In this document: positions 61,779 to 64,000 of the stretch, piece by piece
Layout of the letters: each line of letters opens with the position of its first letter
How positions within the stretch are numbered: position 1 is the first letter of the stretch
Assembly (NCBI GenBank): GCA_030710605.1
Contig: CP092864.1
Span: 140,103,418-140,167,417 of the forward strand
Reading direction: 5' to 3'
DNA from: Cordylochernes scorpioides
Taxonomy: Eukaryota > Arthropoda > Arachnida > Pseudoscorpiones > Chernetidae
Length of the DNA: 64,000 nucleotides
The notes under the pieces: model-generated
Seen by the model: only the letters and a program-made list of their open reading frames with translations
Database searches by the model: none
What the model was told of the DNA's origin: nothing
Made by a program: the position numbers and the translations under genes

Positions 61779-64000
61779 CTTTCAGAGTTATTGTCTGAAT
61801 CCAGATATAAATGCTAAAAGGTACAACTTCCTTAAGTTTTGTCCATGAGTGTATCTTTCAGAGTATTGTCTGAATCCCGATATACATGCTAAAAGATACA
61901 ACTTCCTTAAGTTCTGTCCATGAGTGTATCTTTCAGAGTTATTGTCTGAATCCCAATATACATGCTGAAAGGTACAACTTCCTTAAGTTTTGTCCATGAG
62001 TGTATCTTTCAGAGTTATTGTCTGAATCCCAATATACATGCTGAAAGGTACAACTTCCTTAAGTTTTGTCCATGAGTGTATATTTCAGAGTTATTGTCTG
62101 AATCCCAATATACATGCTGAAAGGTACAACTTCCTTAAGTTTTGTCCATGAGTGTATATTTCAGAGTTATTGTCTGAATCCCAATATACATGCTAAAAGG
62201 TACAACGTCCTTAAGTTTTGTCCATGAGTGTATATTTCAGAGTTATTGTCTGAATCCCAATATACATGCTAAAAGGTACAACGTCCTTAAGTTTTGTCCA
62301 TGAGTGTATATTTCAGAGTTATTGTCTGAATCCCAATATACATGCTAAAAGGTACAACTTCCTTAAGTTTTGTCCATGAGTGTATCTTTCAGAGTTATTG
62401 TCTGAATCCCAATATACATGCTGAAAGGTACAACTTCCTTAAGTTTTGTCCATGAGTGTATCTTTCAGAGTTATTGTCTGAATCCCAATATACATGCTAA
62501 AAGGTACAACTTCCTTAAGTTTTGTCCATGAGTGTATCTTTCAGAGTTATTGTCTGAATCCCAATATACATGCTGAAAGGTACAACTTCCTTAAGTTTTG
62601 TCCATGAGTGTATCTTTCAGAGTTATTGTCTGAATCCCAATATACATGCTGAAAGGTACAACTTCCTTAAGTTTTGTCCATGAGTGTATCTTTCAGAGTT
62701 ATTGTCTGAATCCCAATATACATGCTGAAAGGTACAACTTCCTTAAGTTTTGTCCATGAGTGTATCTTTCAGAGTTATTGTCTGAATCCCAATATACATG
62801 CTGAAAGGTACAACTTACTTAAGTTTTGTCCATGAGTGTATCTTTCAGAGTATTGTCTGAATCCCAATATACATGCTGAAAGGTACAACTTCCTTAAGTT
62901 TTGTCCATGAGTGTATCTTTCAGAGTTATTGTCTGAATCCCAATATACATGCTGAAAGGTACAACTTCCTTAAGTTTTGTCCATGAGTGTATCTTTCAGA
63001 GTTATTGTCTGAATCCCAATATACATGCTGAAAGGTACAACTTACTTAAGTTTTGTCCATGAGTGTATCTTTCAGAGTATTGTCTGAATCCCAATATACA
63101 TGCTGAAAGGTACAACTTCCTTAAGTTTTGTCCATGAGTGTATCTTTCAGAGTTATTGTCTGAATCCCAATATACATGCTGAAAGGTACAACTTCCTTAA
63201 GTTTTGTCCATGAGTGTATCTTTCAGAGTTATTGTCTGAATCCCAATATACATGCTGAAAGGTACAACTTCCTTAAGTTTTGTCCATGAGTGTATCTTTC
63301 AGAGTTATTGTCTGAATCCCGATATACATGCTAAAAGGTACAACTTCCTTAAGTTTTGTCCATGAGTGTATCTTTCATAGTTATTGTCTGAATCCCAATA
63401 TACATGCTGAAAGGTACAACTTCCTTAAGTTTTGTCCATGAGTGTATCTTTCAGAGTTATTGTCTGAATCCCAATATACATGCTGAAAGGTACAACTTCC
63501 TTAAGTTTTGTCCATGAGTGTATCTTTCAGAGTTATTGTCTGAATCCCAATATACATGCTGAAAGGTACAACTTCCTTAAGTTTTGTCCATGAGTGTATC
63601 TTTCAGAGTTATTGTCTGAATCCCAATATACATGCTGAAAGGTACAACTTCCTTAAGTTTTGTCCATGAGTGTATCTTTCAGAGTTATTGTCTGAATCCC
63701 GATATACATGCTAAAAGGTACAACTTCCTTAAGTTTTGTCCATGAGTGTATATTTCAGAGTTATTGTCTGAATCCCAATATACATGCTGAAAGGTACAAC
63801 TTCCTTAAGTTTTGTCCATGAGTGTATCTTTCAGAGTTATTGTCTGAATCCCGATATACATGCTAAAAGGTACAACTTCCTTAAGTTTTGTCCATGAGTG
63901 TATCTTTCAGAGTTATTGTCTGAATCCCGATATACATGCTAAAAGGTACAACTTCCTTAAGTTTTGTCCATGAGTGTATCTTTCAGAGTTATTGTCTGAA
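61770..64000. repeat. Satellite array, 76-bp unit, about 29 copies, open at window end
   Basis: Unit TATCTTTCAGAGTTATTG, TCTGAATCCCAATATACATG, CTGAAAGGTACAACTTCC, TTAAGTTTTGTCCATGAGTG. Reverse complement of the 18.3-20.1 kb units. Variants: CCCGATATA/CTAAAAGG versus CCCAATATA/CTGAAAGG, and TATATTTCAG versus TATCTTTCAG. Two units lack one T (GAGTATTG). Confidence 0.95.

Overview
This is a gene-poor, repeat-saturated stretch of an animal nuclear genome, AT-rich, with one assembly gap of 100 N (27710-27809). I found no convincing complete host protein gene. The repeat content (Ty3/Gypsy, several non-LTR retrotransposons, tRNA-headed SINEs, Helitrons, pogo/Tigger, Tc1/mariner, hAT MITEs, palindromic foldback elements, satellites) and a transposase with a DUF4817-type helix-turn-helix suggest an arthropod, perhaps an arachnid. 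That placement is inference from repeat types, not from a marker gene.

Layout. 1-6.5 kb: a degenerate minus-strand Gypsy (interrupted by a SINE), inserted in a LINE, followed by a broken mariner-like transposase and a foldback fragment. 6.5-11.5 kb: MITEs, foldbacks, two Helitrons and the start of a MITE-derived tandem array. 11.5-15.95 kb: a full-length Ty3/Gypsy retrotransposon with both LTRs and target duplication, inside that array. 16.8-17.3 kb: a near-perfect palindrome. 18.35-20.1 kb: a 76-bp satellite. 20-31 kb: LINE 3' ends, a hAT MITE, Helitrons (one with a tRNA-Gly gene), the gap and a tandem repeat. 31-37 kb: nested MITEs, LTR remnants, a Helitron and a 5S rRNA retrocopy. 37.9-39.6 kb: a U6 snRNA retrocopy split by a pogo-like element that still has an intact 239-aa ORF. 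40.4-42.8 kb: a Gypsy 3' end, and a Tigger element nested in a mariner-type MITE. 43.5-45.3 kb: a 47-bp minisatellite with a higher-order period, followed by a TATA-type promoter motif. 45.9-56 kb: foldbacks, MITEs, a second U6 copy, Helitrons and a probable solo LTR. 57-61.5 kb: SINEs, a Tc1 transposon with full-length but broken transposase, tRNA-carrying Helitrons and a tRNA-Tyr half gene. 61.6-64 kb: one MITE that runs directly into a 76-bp satellite reaching the window end.

How the parts relate. Many junctions can be read as layered insertions because target-site duplications are visible: 13 bp around the U6 copy, TA around the pogo element inside it, 15 bp around the 5S copy, 11 bp and 10 bp around SINEs, 13 bp around LINE tails, A/T around Helitrons, 6 bp around the Gypsy. 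The most notable themes are Helitrons carrying tRNA genes, structural RNA retrocopies, a MITE whose 3' end has become a satellite, and a DDE-less pogo protein that keeps its DNA-binding and PCNA-binding-like motifs.
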